From Rugosimonospora africana (GTDB taxonomy: Bacteria; Actinomycetota; Actinomycetes; Mycobacteriales; Micromonosporaceae): a DNA stretch of 64,000 bases. A program made the translations under genes and the position numbers. This document shows, piece after piece, positions 7,521 through 15,497 of the stretch. The first letter of the stretch is position 1, and the number at the start of each line of letters is the position of its first letter. The stretch is from the NCBI RefSeq assembly GCF_016862975.1, contig NZ_BONZ01000061.1, forward strand, positions 62,001 to 126,000, in the 5' to 3' direction. A model generated the notes under the pieces. The model was not told where the DNA came from. It did not search any database and was given only the letters and a program-made list of their open reading frames with translations.

Positions 7521-9282
7521 CGCGCGAGGTGAAACGCGCCCGGTCGAAGTCCGCGTAGGCCCCGTCCCCGCCCAGGTCCTGCACCCAGAGCCCGACGAAG
7601 GCACCGGTGAAGCCCCACGCCTCCGGCTCGCCGGGGACGATCTGCGCGGCGTGCTCGTCGGACAGGATCGTCGCGTCCAACTCGACCGGCAGGCCCTGCC
7701 ATCCGCCGCCGGTGTCGTAGCCGAACCGGACCATCGGGCCGTCGAACTCCACCCGCAGTCCGAGCCGGTCGACGCCGGTGACGTCGACCCGGGCCTCCCG
7801 GTGGGCGATGCGGTGCCCACCGTCGCGGCTGAGCAGTTCGAGCACCCGCCGGCCGTCGTCGTCGAGGCTGACGTAGGCGTAGTGCCAGTTGCGGGTGTTG
7901 TAGTACGCGGTGATCCCGGCCAGCTGCCGGAAGTTCGCCGGCCGGAACTCCATGACCGTCTCCAGCGCACACTCCGGCGAGGTGACCCGCCGGGCCACGA
8001 GGCTGGGCGCGACCCGCCCGACCGGCGACTGCCCGCCGTGGATCCGCAGGTACCCGGGCCGGGCGGACAGCGACAGCCAGTCCTCACCGGCCGGTCGGCG
8101 CAGGGTGCTCCAGTGGACGCCGAGTCGCGGCGCGTCGAACTCGTCGACCTCCGGCTCTGCCGGCCACGGGTGCGGCGGCAGGTCGGGGCCGGGCACCTCC
8201 ACCGCCGGTACGGCTCCGGCCACCCGGGGCCAGCCCTGCGGGGTCCAGTCGACCCGCTGGATCGCCGTCTCCCGGCCCAGTACGCAGTCGCCCAGCGGGG
8301 TGTACGGCCGCCCGACCAGATGAGCCAGATACCACTCCCCGGCCGGCGTGGCCACCAGCGCGCCGTGCCCGGCCTTCTGCAGCTCGAGATCCGGCCGGCC
8401 CCGGGAGGTCAGCAACGGCCCCTCCGGGTCGGGCTGGTACGGGCCGGTCAGCGTCCTCGACCGGGCAACCGTGACCTGGTGCTCCCAACTCGTGCCGCCC
8501 TCGGCGGTCACCAGGTAATACCAGCCCTGGCGCCGGTAGATCCGCGGCCCTTCTGTCATCCCGACCTCGGTGCCCGAGAACAGCGTCCGGACCGGGCCGA
8601 CCACGCACATGGCGTCCCGGTCGAAGCGCTGCGCCTCGATGCCGGCGAACGGTTCCCGGCCCGGGCGCCAGTCGGCGCTCATCGACAGCAGCCAGCTGGT
8701 GCCGTCCTCGTCGTGGAACAGCGACGGGTCGAACCCGCGCCCGTGCAGCGGCGCCGGGTCGGACCACGGTCCATTGATGTCGGGCGCGCTGACCACGTAG
8801 TTGCGCGGATCCCAGTACCCGCTCTCGAAGCTGGCCACGTCCGTGAAGATGAGGTAGAACCGGCCGTCCACATAGGACAGGTCCGGCGCCCAGACACCAC
8901 ACGAGTCGCCCGCGCCACGCAGGTCGAGCAGCCGCCGCTCGGTCAGGACGCCGCCCAGCGCCCGCCAGTGCACCAGATCCCGGGAGTGGTGCAGCCGCAC
9001 CCCCGGGTACCACTCGAACGTCGAGGTGGCGAGGTAGTAGTCCTCGCCCACCCGCAGGATCGACGGATCCGGGTGAAATCCGGGCAACACAGGGTTGTGA
9101 ATGAGCGGGACGGCGGTGGTTGTGCCGGTGGTCGCGGCGGTGGTTGTGCCGGCGGTCGCGCGACCACCGGTGACGGCGAGGCCGGAGGTGTCGCCGTCGA
9201 GGGGGCGTCCTGCGGCGGTCATCCGACCGCCACCGGCGCCGGGGTCCGAGGTGCCGCGATCAAGCGGGCGCTCTGCGGTCAT
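7516..9282 (-). CDS. Glycoside hydrolase family 43, beta-xylosidase-like
   Basis: A 588-residue protein, probably cytoplasmic (no clear signal peptide). The five-bladed GH43 domain starts at NPVLPGFHPDPS, with the catalytic base Asp72, the pKa-tuning Asp185 in GRGFDPSLF, and the acid Glu244 in MTEGPRIY. A C-terminal beta-sandwich of the GH43 subfamily 11/12 type follows from about residue 385. It likely releases xylose (or arabinose) from oligosaccharides. Residues 1-58 are a Thr/Ala/Gly-rich low-complexity extension not needed for the fold. The ATG at 9280-9282 has GAAGGGA upstream, but a start near residue 58 cannot be excluded. Divergent from the LacI regulator, with two operators between them. 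Confidence 0.9.
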   Translation of the reverse strand: MTAERPLDRGTSDPGAGGGRMTAAGRPLDGDTSGLAVTGGRATAGTTTAATTGTTTAVPLIHNPVLPGFHPDPSILRVGEDYYLATSTFEWYPGVRLHHSRDLVHWRALGGVLTERRLLDLRGAGDSCGVWAPDLSYVDGRFYLIFTDVASFESGYWDPRNYVVSAPDINGPWSDPAPLHGRGFDPSLFHDEDGTSWLLSMSADWRPGREPFAGIEAQRFDRDAMCVVGPVRTLFSGTEVGMTEGPRIYRRQGWYYLVTAEGGTSWEHQVTVARSRTLTGPYQPDPEGPLLTSRGRPDLELQKAGHGALVATPAGEWYLAHLVGRPYTPLGDCVLGRETAIQRVDWTPQGWPRVAGAVPAVEVPGPDLPPHPWPAEPEVDEFDAPRLGVHWSTLRRPAGEDWLSLSARPGYLRIHGGQSPVGRVAPSLVARRVTSPECALETVMEFRPANFRQLAGITAYYNTRNWHYAYVSLDDDGRRVLELLSRDGGHRIAHREARVDVTGVDRLGLRVEFDGPMVRFGYDTGGGWQGLPVELDATILSDEHAAQIVPGEPEAWGFTGAFVGLWVQDLGGDGAYADFDRARFTSRE

Positions 9283-9357
9283 GGCATCCCTTCAGTCGCA
9301 CGCGCCGCGCCGTTCTCGCGCGCCGAGGTCGGCGGGCCCGACCTTTCGATGACCCTT

Positions 9358-9371
9358 CCGATAAGTTTCGG
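9358..9371. promoter_or_regulatory. Operator-like site for the divergent GH43/LacI pair, distal copy
   Basis: Reads CCGATAAGTTTCGG; its complement CCGAAACTTATCGG differs by one inserted base from the site at 9436. The CGAAA-N-TTTCG type of palindrome is known as the target of LacI-family xylan/xylobiose regulators in streptomycetes. It lies between the gene starts, nearer the GH43 promoter side. Confidence 0.6.
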
Positions 9372-9427
9372 TTGCCGGACCATAATTCGACCGATGTTTC
9401 CGCGTCAATAGGCGGGGACCGAGGGCT

Positions 9428-9456
9428 TTCGAATGCCGAAACTTTCGGAGTAAACT
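9428..9456 (+). promoter_or_regulatory. LacI promoter, leaderless, with operator in the spacer
   Basis: A -10-like TAAACT at 9451-9456 is followed by 6 bases and the ATG of the LacI gene, the geometry of leaderless transcripts in actinobacteria. TTCGAA at 9428-9433 is a possible -35 with a 17-base spacer. The perfect palindrome CCGAAACTTTCGG (9436-9448) lies wholly within the spacer, so a bound repressor would shut its own gene. Confidence 0.55.
9436..9448. promoter_or_regulatory. Operator-like palindrome, proximal copy
   Basis: CCGAAACTTTCGG is a perfect inverted repeat about a central C. It is 14 bases before the LacI start codon and is the best candidate for the LacI autoregulation site. 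Confidence 0.7.
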
Positions 9457-9462
9457 CCGCCC

Positions 9463-10491
9463 ATGTCACGAAACCGGACCACCATGTCCGAGATCGCGGC
9501 GGCCGCCGGTGTCTCCGTCCCCACTGTGTCCAAAGTGGTCAACGGACGGCCGGATGTGGCCGCCGGCACCCGGGAGAAGGTGGAGGCGCTGCTGCGCCAG
9601 CGCGGGTACCAGCCGCGCCGGGCCCGGCCCGAGCACCGGATCGGGCTGATCGACCTGGTCTTCGTCGACCTCGGCAGCCCGTGGGCGATGGAGATCCTGG
9701 CTGGCGTCGAGGAGGTCACCCACCGGGCCGGCACGGGCGTCGTCGTCTCGGCGGTGCACGGCCGCCACCGCACCCGGCCCGACCGGCGCTGGCTGGAGAA
9801 TCTCGCCGCCCGGCGGTCCGACGGCGTGCTGCTGATCCTCTCCCAGCTCTCCCCCGGCCAGCAGGCGCAGCTCGACGACCTGGGCATCCCGGTGGTGATC
9901 GTCGATCCGGCCGGGCAGCCGGCCCCGAAGGTACCGTCGGTGGGCGCGACCAACTGGGCCGGCGGCCTCACCGCCACCCAGCACCTGATCGGCCTCGGCC
10001 ACGAGCGCATCGCGGTCATCGGCGGCCCGCCCGACGTGCTGTGCAGCCGGGCGCGGATGGACGGATACCGGGCCGCGATGAGCGGCGCCGGGCTCAAGGT
10101 GCGGCCCGGCTACGTGCGCTCCGGCGACTTCCTCAGCCCGACCGGATACCAGCAGACCACCGCTCTGCTCGACCTGCCGACCCCGCCGACCGCGCTGTTC
10201 GTCTGCGCGGACCAGATGGCGCTGGGCGCCTACGAGGCCCTGTACGAGCGCGGCCTGCGGGTGCCCGACGACATGAGTGTGGTCGGATTCGACGATCTCG
10301 ACGAGGCGCGCTGGGCGATCCCGCCGCTGACCACGATCCGGCAACCGCTGACCGAGATGGCCGGCATGGGCGCGCGCATGCTGCTCAGCCTGATCGACGG
10401 CGAGGAGTTGGAGACGCCCCGGGTGGAGCTGGCCACACCGCTGGTGGTCCGGGCGAGCACCGCGCCGCCGGCCGCCGTTCATCAGGCTTGA
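9463..10491 (+). CDS. LacI-family transcriptional regulator (probable regulator of GH43 gene)
   Basis: A 342-residue LacI/GalR regulator. The N-terminal helix-turn-helix (about residues 6-27) and hinge helix carry MSEIAAAAGVSVPTVSKVVN, with the hinge ending in GYQPRRAR. The sugar-binding core runs from about residue 60 to 330 with GHERIAVIGG, DQMALGAYEAL and MSVVGFDDLDEARW. It is divergent from the GH43 gene, and two CGAAAC-type palindromes lie in the shared spacer, so it most likely represses itself and GH43 until a xylo-oligosaccharide binds. No Shine-Dalgarno is visible; the TAAACT box 6 bases upstream supports leaderless translation from this ATG. Confidence 0.93.
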   Translation: MSRNRTTMSEIAAAAGVSVPTVSKVVNGRPDVAAGTREKVEALLRQRGYQPRRARPEHRIGLIDLVFVDLGSPWAMEILAGVEEVTHRAGTGVVVSAVHGRHRTRPDRRWLENLAARRSDGVLLILSQLSPGQQAQLDDLGIPVVIVDPAGQPAPKVPSVGATNWAGGLTATQHLIGLGHERIAVIGGPPDVLCSRARMDGYRAAMSGAGLKVRPGYVRSGDFLSPTGYQQTTALLDLPTPPTALFVCADQMALGAYEALYERGLRVPDDMSVVGFDDLDEARWAIPPLTTIRQPLTEMAGMGARMLLSLIDGEELETPRVELATPLVVRASTAPPAAVHQA

Positions 10492-10512
10492 GACGACGGG
10501 CGGCCCGACCGG

Positions 10513-11031
10513 TCATCGCCGCTTGCTGCGGCGGATCTCCTGTACCCCGACGGTCACCGCGAGCAGCGCGGCGCCCGACGGCCCGGCGACCCACATCGGC
10601 CACGGGTAGATCGCCTCCCCGGTGCCGACCATGACCAGCAGCCACACCACCAGATTGATGGCGACCACGCCACCCCAGATCGTCCAGAGCACCATCAGCG
10701 CCGTCGGCATCCGCTTGTACGGCTTGCCGGACGGGCCCGGCGAGGTCGACGGGGTCGAGGGCTCCGGAGCGTGCTGCGGGGCCGGCGTCACCGCGGAGGC
10801 TGCCGCCGCCGCGGGCGACGGCAGGTCATCGAGCAGCGCGTTGAGTTCGGCGTAGGTGGTCGCCGCGTAGGCCAGCCGGAGCCGGTCGTCGTATTCGGCC
10901 AACCGCAGCCGGCCCTGGTCCAGCGCGATGCGCAGCCGGTCGGCGACCCACTGGCGGTCCTCGTCCGCCGCCCGCAACCGGTCCTCGTCGCGTGTGCGGT
11001 GACTCTCGCGTTCCTCGCCCTGCGCGGTCAT
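10513..11031 (-). CDS. DUF1707 domain-containing membrane protein
   Basis: A 172-residue protein. The N-terminal DUF1707 domain (about residues 21-70) shows the typical pattern of VADRLRIALDQGRLRLAEYDDRL followed by AYAATTYAELNALLDDLP in the actinobacterial family. A Pro/Ser/Ala linker follows, then two membrane helices (about 107-130 and 140-160) and a basic tail RRSKRR. Function is unknown; such proteins are often near regulators. The start is placed at Met with GGGGGAAAGG upstream. The frame continues open for 44 codons further, but that part reads through palindrome copy 3, so the inner start is preferred. Convergent with the LacI gene. Confidence 0.85.
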   Translation of the reverse strand: MTAQGEERESHRTRDEDRLRAADEDRQWVADRLRIALDQGRLRLAEYDDRLRLAYAATTYAELNALLDDLPSPAAAAASAVTPAPQHAPEPSTPSTSPGPSGKPYKRMPTALMVLWTIWGGVVAINLVVWLLVMVGTGEAIYPWPMWVAGPSGAALLAVTVGVQEIRRSKRR

Positions 11032-11056
11032 CTCGGCCTTTCCCCCGGTGGTGTGC

Positions 11057-11105
11057 GACTGGTCTGGATCGTCGCGCGGCGCCAGACGCGCCGAGCCAGA
11101 CTGGT
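11057..11105. repeat. Dispersed palindromic element, copy 3 (near-perfect hairpin)
   Basis: The cleanest copy, 49 bases. The left arm GTCTGGATCGTCGCG can pair with the right arm CGCGCCGAGCCAGAC in a 15-bp stem with two mismatches and a 10-base loop. It lies in the spacer upstream of the DUF1707 gene start. Confidence 0.85.
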
Positions 11106-11252
11106 GCTGCGCTGCCGCGCCTGGATGGTACCCAGTGCGCCACGGCGGCGTGGCCGCGCGCACATGTTACTCAGGATGGCGCCAGCCGTGGCCTCGTTCA
11201 AGCGGCCCGACTTCGCCGCCGGGCAGACGTGGCCCCGGGCCGTACCGGCGAG

Positions 11253-11258
11253 TAACCT
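11253..11258 (+). promoter_or_regulatory. -10 box of a leaderless promoter for bcp
   Basis: TAACCT followed by 7 bases and the GTG start codon. No ribosome-binding site lies between them, so the transcript probably starts at or next to the start codon. Confidence 0.5.
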
Positions 11259-11265
11259 TCTGCCC

Positions 11266-11745
11266 GTGGCCAACGTCAACTCACTCGCGGTCGGTGACCG
11301 AGCCCCGGATTTCACTCTCCCCACCCAGACCGGTGAGCAGGTGTCGCTGCACGACCTCCTTAAGGAACGGGTGGTCGTGCTCTACTTCTACCCGAAGGAC
11401 GACACCCTCGGTTGCACCCGCGAGGCATGCGCGTTCCGGGACGCCTACGAGGTGTTCGTCGAGGCCGGTGCGCAGGTGGTCGGCATCAGCTCGGACTCGG
11501 TGGGCTCGCACGACCAGTTCGCCCGCAAGCACAACCTGCCGTTCGTCCTCGTCGCCGACGAGGGGGGCGAGGTCCGCCGGAGCTTCGGGGTGCGGTCGAC
11601 CCTGGGCTTCCTGCCCGGCCGGGTCACCTACGTCATCGACCGGCAGGGGATCATCCGGTACGTATTCTCCTCGCAGACCCAGTTCAACAATCACGTCCAG
11701 GGCGCCCTGGCGGTGGTGCGGCAGCTGACCGGTATGCCGGCCTGA
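11266..11745 (+). CDS. bcp: Thioredoxin-dependent thiol peroxidase (Bcp/PrxQ type)
   Basis: A 159-residue atypical 2-Cys peroxiredoxin that reduces hydrogen peroxide and organic peroxides. The active segment DDTLGCTREACAFRD has the peroxidatic Cys50 and, five residues on, the resolving Cys55, exactly as in BCP/PrxQ proteins. LPTQTGEQVSLHDLL and VVVLYFYPKD are also typical. The GTG at 11266 is chosen because family proteins start just before the G-D-x-A-P-D-F segment and because a TAACCT box sits 7 bases upstream; the frame is open further left but without homology. Length matches the family. Confidence 0.93.
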   Translation: MANVNSLAVGDRAPDFTLPTQTGEQVSLHDLLKERVVVLYFYPKDDTLGCTREACAFRDAYEVFVEAGAQVVGISSDSVGSHDQFARKHNLPFVLVADEGGEVRRSFGVRSTLGFLPGRVTYVIDRQGIIRYVFSSQTQFNNHVQGALAVVRQLTGMPA

Positions 11746-11748
11746 CGC

Positions 11749-11793
11749 ACCCGGCCCCGACACACCCGGCCCCGACACACCGGGCCGCGGCAG
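11749..11793. repeat. 15-bp tandem repeat in the bcp-SDR spacer
   Basis: Two exact copies of ACCCGGCCCCGACAC and a third diverged copy in the 82-base gap between bcp and the following SDR gene. Confidence 0.85.
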
Positions 11794-11827
11794 ACCCCGC
11801 CGCGTCGACCCGTACCCGAGGAGAACG

Positions 11828-12508
11828 ATGAGCCGAACCGCACTGATCACCGGAGGGGCCGGCGGCCTCGGCGCCGCGGTCACCAGCACCCTGCTGGCGG
11901 GCGGCTGGCGGGTGGTGGTGCCCCGGCGCGGCCGCGCCGAGCCGGACCGGCTCCCCGCCCACGAGGCGCTGACGCTGGTGGAGGCCGACCTGTTCGACCC
12001 CGACGCGGTACAGCGGTGCGTGGACGTCGCCGCGGGCGAGGCCGGCCGGCCGTTGCGCGCGGTCGTCAACCTGGTCGGCGGGTTCGCCATGGGCGGCAGG
12101 GTGCACGAGACGCCGGTCGAGGACTTCGAGGAGCAGCTGCGCCTCAACCTGCGCCCGACCTACCTGGTCTGCCAAGCGGCGCTGCCACACCTGGTGTCGG
12201 CCGGTGGCGGTGCCGTGGTCTGCGTGTCCAGCCAGGCGACGCGCGCCCCCTTCCCCGGCGCGGCCGGCTACCTGACCGCGAAGACGGCGGTACTCGGGCT
12301 CGTCGGCGCGCTGCACGCCGAGTACGCGCGGGACGGGGTGCGGGTCAACGCGATCCTGCCGGGCGTGATCGACACCCCGGGCAATCGCGCCAGCCAGCCG
12401 GACGCCGACCGGCGCTCCTGGACACCGGCTCAGGACGTCGCCGACACGGTGGCGTTCCTGTGCGGGGACCGGTCGTCGGCGGTACGGGGAGCGCACATCC
12501 GGGTGTGA
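11828..12508 (+). CDS. SDR-family oxidoreductase, first gene of an acyl-CoA operon
   Basis: A 226-residue short-chain dehydrogenase. It has the cofactor motif TGGAGGLG (8-15), Ser134/Ser135 in VCVSSQA and Tyr148-x3-Lys152 (YLTAK). Compared with FabG-like enzymes it is short in the substrate loop and ends soon after the AVRGAHIRV strand. The ATG follows GAGGAG. It is followed after 52 bases by two MaoC-type genes and a CoA racemase that overlap one another, so it probably supplies a 3-hydroxyacyl-CoA or related dehydrogenase step in the same pathway. Confidence 0.88.
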   Translation: MSRTALITGGAGGLGAAVTSTLLAGGWRVVVPRRGRAEPDRLPAHEALTLVEADLFDPDAVQRCVDVAAGEAGRPLRAVVNLVGGFAMGGRVHETPVEDFEEQLRLNLRPTYLVCQAALPHLVSAGGGAVVCVSSQATRAPFPGAAGYLTAKTAVLGLVGALHAEYARDGVRVNAILPGVIDTPGNRASQPDADRRSWTPAQDVADTVAFLCGDRSSAVRGAHIRV

Positions 12509-12560
12509 GCGCCGGCCCGATGGTCACGGGCCGCGCCGAACAGTCCCAAGGAGGCGGTTG

Positions 12561-13052
12561 ATGACCAGCGAGCCGTACGAGTTCCCGGTCGAGCGCGGGA
12601 AGATCCGCGAGTTCGCCCGGGCGACCCGGGCACGCCGGACCAGCTACTTCGACGACCCGGAGGCGGTGACTCCCCCGACGTTCCTGATGGCCTCGTCGTT
12701 CTGGGCCGGCCCGGGCGCCGCCCCGTTCCGGGACGAGTCGCGCGACTGGTCGCGGACGCTGCACGGGGAGCAGGAGTTCGTCTTCCCGGCCGGGCCGCCC
12801 CGCGCCGGTACCGTGCTGACCGCCACCCAACGCGTCGAGGACACCTACACCAAACAGGGCCGGCGCGGCGGCACGATGGAATTCACCGTGCTGCTGACCG
12901 AGTACCGGGACCAGGCCGGCACGCTGGTCGCGCAGGCGCGCAGCACGGTCATCGAGACCAGTCGGGCACCGGAGAAGGGGCCGGAGCCGCCAGGACCGGG
13001 GTCGTCAGGGGTTGAGCCGCCAGGGGCTGAGCAGTCAGGGGCGGAGTCGTGA
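12561..13052 (+). CDS. MaoC-like N-terminal (FAS1-type) dehydratase domain protein
   Basis: A 163-residue hot-dog-fold protein of the type that pairs with a separate MaoC subunit to form an enoyl-CoA hydratase. The pattern SYFDDPEAVTPPTFLM then LHGEQEFVFPAGPP and the beta strands TVLTATQRVEDTYTKQGRRG are characteristic of the N-terminal half. It lacks the hydratase Asp/His pair, which the next gene supplies. AAGGAGG lies 7 bases before the ATG. The last 25 residues are a Pro/Gly/Glu-rich tail encoded by 15-bp tandem repeats. It overlaps the next gene by 4 bases, so the two are translationally coupled. Confidence 0.85.
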   Translation: MTSEPYEFPVERGKIREFARATRARRTSYFDDPEAVTPPTFLMASSFWAGPGAAPFRDESRDWSRTLHGEQEFVFPAGPPRAGTVLTATQRVEDTYTKQGRRGGTMEFTVLLTEYRDQAGTLVAQARSTVIETSRAPEKGPEPPGPGSSGVEPPGAEQSGAES

Positions 13053-13486
13053 CCGCGCCGGCCGAGTTGAGCTGGGAGGCGCTCGCGGTCACCACCCCCC
13101 TGCCCGAGTTCGTGGACGAGCCGCTGACCCGTACCGACTTCGTGCGCTACCAGGGTGCCTCCGGCGACCTGAACCCGATCCACCACGACGAGCAGTACGC
13201 CCGCGCGGCCGGGTTCCCCGGGGTGTTCACGGTCGGCATGCTCCCTGCCGGGATCCTGGGCACCTACCTGGCGGACCTGTTCGGTCCGGAGTCCATCCGG
13301 CGGTTCAGGGTCCAGTTCCGGGAGCAGTCCTGGCCCGGCGACGTGCTCACGTACCGCGGCGTGGTGGTCGGTCGCGAGGAGCGCGACGGCGAGCGTCTGG
13401 TCACGCTGGAGCTCGAGGTGGTACGCCAGACCGGCGGCGTACACGCCAAGGGCTGGGCGACGGTCGCGTGCGGCGGGGCCGCATGA
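13049..13486 (+). CDS. MaoC-family enoyl-CoA hydratase
   Basis: A 145-residue hot-dog hydratase. The R-specific hydratase motif is complete: ASGDLNPIHHDEQYA with catalytic Asp40 and His45, followed by AGFPGVFTVGMLPAG. It would hydrate an enoyl-CoA double bond, most likely as a heterodimer with the product of the gene just before, with which it shares a GTGA overlap. The downstream racemase gene also overlaps by 4 bases. A similar pairing is known in mycobacterial sterol side-chain degradation, but the substrate here cannot be read from the sequence. Confidence 0.9.
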   Translation: MTAPAELSWEALAVTTPLPEFVDEPLTRTDFVRYQGASGDLNPIHHDEQYARAAGFPGVFTVGMLPAGILGTYLADLFGPESIRRFRVQFREQSWPGDVLTYRGVVVGREERDGERLVTLELEVVRQTGGVHAKGWATVACGGAA

Positions 13487-14658
13487 GCGGACCGCTGTCC
13501 GGGATCCGGGTGGTGGAACTCGCCGGGATCGGGCCGGGCCCGTTCACCGCGATGATGCTGGCCGACATGGGCGCCGACGTGATCCGGGTCGACCGGCCGG
13601 AGCAGGTGCGCCCGGAGCGCTTCGGCACCCCGCACCCGGACGTGCTGAACCGGGGCCGGCGCTCGATCGCGGTGGACCTCAAGCACCCGGTCGGCAGGGA
13701 GGTCGTCCTGGACCTGGTACGCCACGCCGACGCCCTGGTCGAAGGCTTCCGGCCGGGCGTCGCCGAGCGGCTGCGCCTCGGCCCGGACGACTGCCTCGCG
13801 GTCAATCCGCGGCTGGTGTACGGGCGGATGACGGGCTGGGGGCAGGACGGGCCGAACGCTGCGCATGCCGGCCACGACATCGACTACCTGGCGCTGACCG
13901 GCGCGCTGTACGGCATCGGTCGCGCCGGTACCCCGCCGGTACCGCCGCTGAACCTGGTCGGCGACTTCGGTGGCGGTGGCATGCTGCTCGCCTTCGGCGT
14001 GGTGTGCGCGCTGCTGTCGGTGCGCGCCGGCGGTGGCGGGCAGGTGATCGACGCGGCCATGGTGGACGGCGTGTCGCTGCTGTCCACCGCGATCCACGGG
14101 CTGCGCGGGCTGGGCATGTGGCGTGACGAGCGGGGCGCCAACCTGCTCGACGGCGGCGCTCCGTTCTACGACACGTACGAGTGCGCGGACGGCCGGTACC
14201 TGGCGGTCGGCGCCCTGGAGCCGCAGTTCTACGACGAACTGGTGCGGCTGACCGGCTTCGAAGAGCCGGACGGTGGCGACAACGGCGACGACGACAACGG
14301 CAACGGCCGGGCCGGCGACCGGTTCGATCCGGCCGGGTGGCCCGCGGCCCGCCGGGCGTGGGCTCGCCTGTTCCGGTCCCGTACCCGCGATGAATGGGCC
14401 GCGCTGCTGGAGCACAGCGACGCGTGCGTGGCCCCGGTGCTCGACTGGCGGGAGGCGCCGCGGCACCCGCACCTCGCGGCCCGCCGCACCTTCGTCGAGT
14501 ACGCCGGCGTGACCCAGCCGGCCCCCGCGCCCCGGTTCAGCGCCACACCCGGTGCCATCCGCAGGCCGCCGCCGCAGCCCGGCGAGCACACCGACGAGGT
14601 CCTGCGTGAGCTGGGCCGCGACCCGGCGGCGTTGCGGGCGGACCGGGCAGTGGCCTGA
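13483..14658 (+). CDS. CoA transferase/alpha-methylacyl-CoA racemase family
   Basis: A 391-residue family III CoA-transferase fold protein, closest in pattern to alpha-methylacyl-CoA racemase. The three residues known to be catalytic in the M. tuberculosis enzyme (His126, Asp156, Glu241) are present here as His131, Asp161 and Glu246, a constant shift of five, in GHDIDYLALTGAL, LVGDFGGGG and GALEPQFYDEL. It would interconvert 2-methylacyl-CoA stereoisomers so that beta-oxidation can proceed. Residues about 263-280 are an Asp/Asn/Gly-rich insertion with repeated codons. The ATG overlaps the previous stop by 4 bases. Confidence 0.9.
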   Translation: MSGPLSGIRVVELAGIGPGPFTAMMLADMGADVIRVDRPEQVRPERFGTPHPDVLNRGRRSIAVDLKHPVGREVVLDLVRHADALVEGFRPGVAERLRLGPDDCLAVNPRLVYGRMTGWGQDGPNAAHAGHDIDYLALTGALYGIGRAGTPPVPPLNLVGDFGGGGMLLAFGVVCALLSVRAGGGGQVIDAAMVDGVSLLSTAIHGLRGLGMWRDERGANLLDGGAPFYDTYECADGRYLAVGALEPQFYDELVRLTGFEEPDGGDNGDDDNGNGRAGDRFDPAGWPAARRAWARLFRSRTRDEWAALLEHSDACVAPVLDWREAPRHPHLAARRTFVEYAGVTQPAPAPRFSATPGAIRRPPPQPGEHTDEVLRELGRDPAALRADRAVA

Positions 14659-14760
14659 CGCCGCGCCCGCGCCCGCGCCCGCGCCGGGGATCCTATTGAT
14701 CGGAACCGATGGAAAGGGTGATCTGCGTCCGGTTCTCCGCACCAGCGTGCCGGGATCCCT

Positions 14761-14779
14761 AAACTAACAGCGTCAGCTT
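14761..14779. promoter_or_regulatory. Operator-like palindrome before the TetR gene
   Basis: AAACTAAC-AGC-GTCAGCTT is an 8-3-8 imperfect palindrome (6 of 8 positions pair). Its left half AAACTAACAG recurs exactly at 20423 before the liv operon. It lies 21 bases before the TetR start codon, where an autoregulatory site would be expected. Confidence 0.55.
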
Positions 14780-14800
14780 TTGTACCAGCGGAAGGTCGCG

Positions 14801-15442
14801 ATGCCCGTGGCGAGACCGCGGCAACCCGTGTTGAGCCGGCAGCGCATCGTCGAGGTCGCGACCGCGATCCTCGACAAGGAGGGGCTGGACGCCCTGTCCA
14901 CCCGGAGGCTCGCCCAGGAACTGGGGGTGCGGGCTCCCTCGCTGTACAACCACTTCGCCACCAAGGACGCGATCCTGGACGCGGTGGCCGACGCGATCAT
15001 CGCGCAGGTGGACCTGCGCATGTTCGGCAAGGGCGAGTGGGCCGTCGCGCTCACCGAGTGGGCGCGCACCTACCGGCGGGCGCTGGCGGCGCACCCGAAC
15101 GCGGTGCCGTTCCTGGCGCACGGTCCGGCACTGCGCCCGGCGGCGCTGGCCCTCGCCGACGCGGTATACGGCGCCCTGGTCGAGGCCGGCTGGCCGCCCA
15201 GCTACGCCACCCGGATCGGTGCCGCGATGCGCTACTTCGTCGCCGGCTCCTCGCTCGGCTCGTTCGCCCTCGGGTTCCCCGACGACCCGTCGGTCTACGC
15301 GCAGCGCTACCCCAACCTGCGCGACGCGCACCGGCTGCGCGGGCGCCACCGGCAGGTCGACGACGGCGCGTTCGAGCTGGGCCTGGCCACCCTGGTGCGC
15401 GGCTTCGAGACGCTGTACGCGCAGGTCGTCGACGCACGGTGA
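14801..15442 (+). CDS. TetR/AcrR-family transcriptional regulator
   Basis: A 213-residue regulator. The N-terminal helix-turn-helix (about residues 32-51) reads STRRLAQELGVRAPSLYNHF, the TetR signature. The rest is helical with the TetR C-terminal type found in actinomycetes. The ATG is chosen because GGAAGG lies 7 bases upstream; a TTG 21 bases earlier is possible. It follows the SDR-MaoC-MaoC-racemase operon and is convergent with the liv-type operon. Shared palindromes in its own promoter and in the liv promoter suggest it controls both; an acyl-CoA ligand would fit the neighbouring operon, but that is inference. Confidence 0.9.
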   Translation: MPVARPRQPVLSRQRIVEVATAILDKEGLDALSTRRLAQELGVRAPSLYNHFATKDAILDAVADAIIAQVDLRMFGKGEWAVALTEWARTYRRALAAHPNAVPFLAHGPALRPAALALADAVYGALVEAGWPPSYATRIGAAMRYFVAGSSLGSFALGFPDDPSVYAQRYPNLRDAHRLRGRHRQVDDGAFELGLATLVRGFETLYAQVVDAR

Positions 15443-15475
15443 ACGGGGCCGGGGTGGTGCACCCCCGGCCCCGTT
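15442..15475. terminator. Bidirectional terminator hairpin
   Basis: A perfect 13-bp stem: AACGGGGCCGGGG at 15442-15454 and CCCCGGCCCCGTT at 15463-15475, with an 8-base loop. It sits between the convergent TetR and substrate-binding-protein genes. Confidence 0.85.
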
Positions 15476-15497
15476 GCGCCGACCCGCCAACCGCGGT

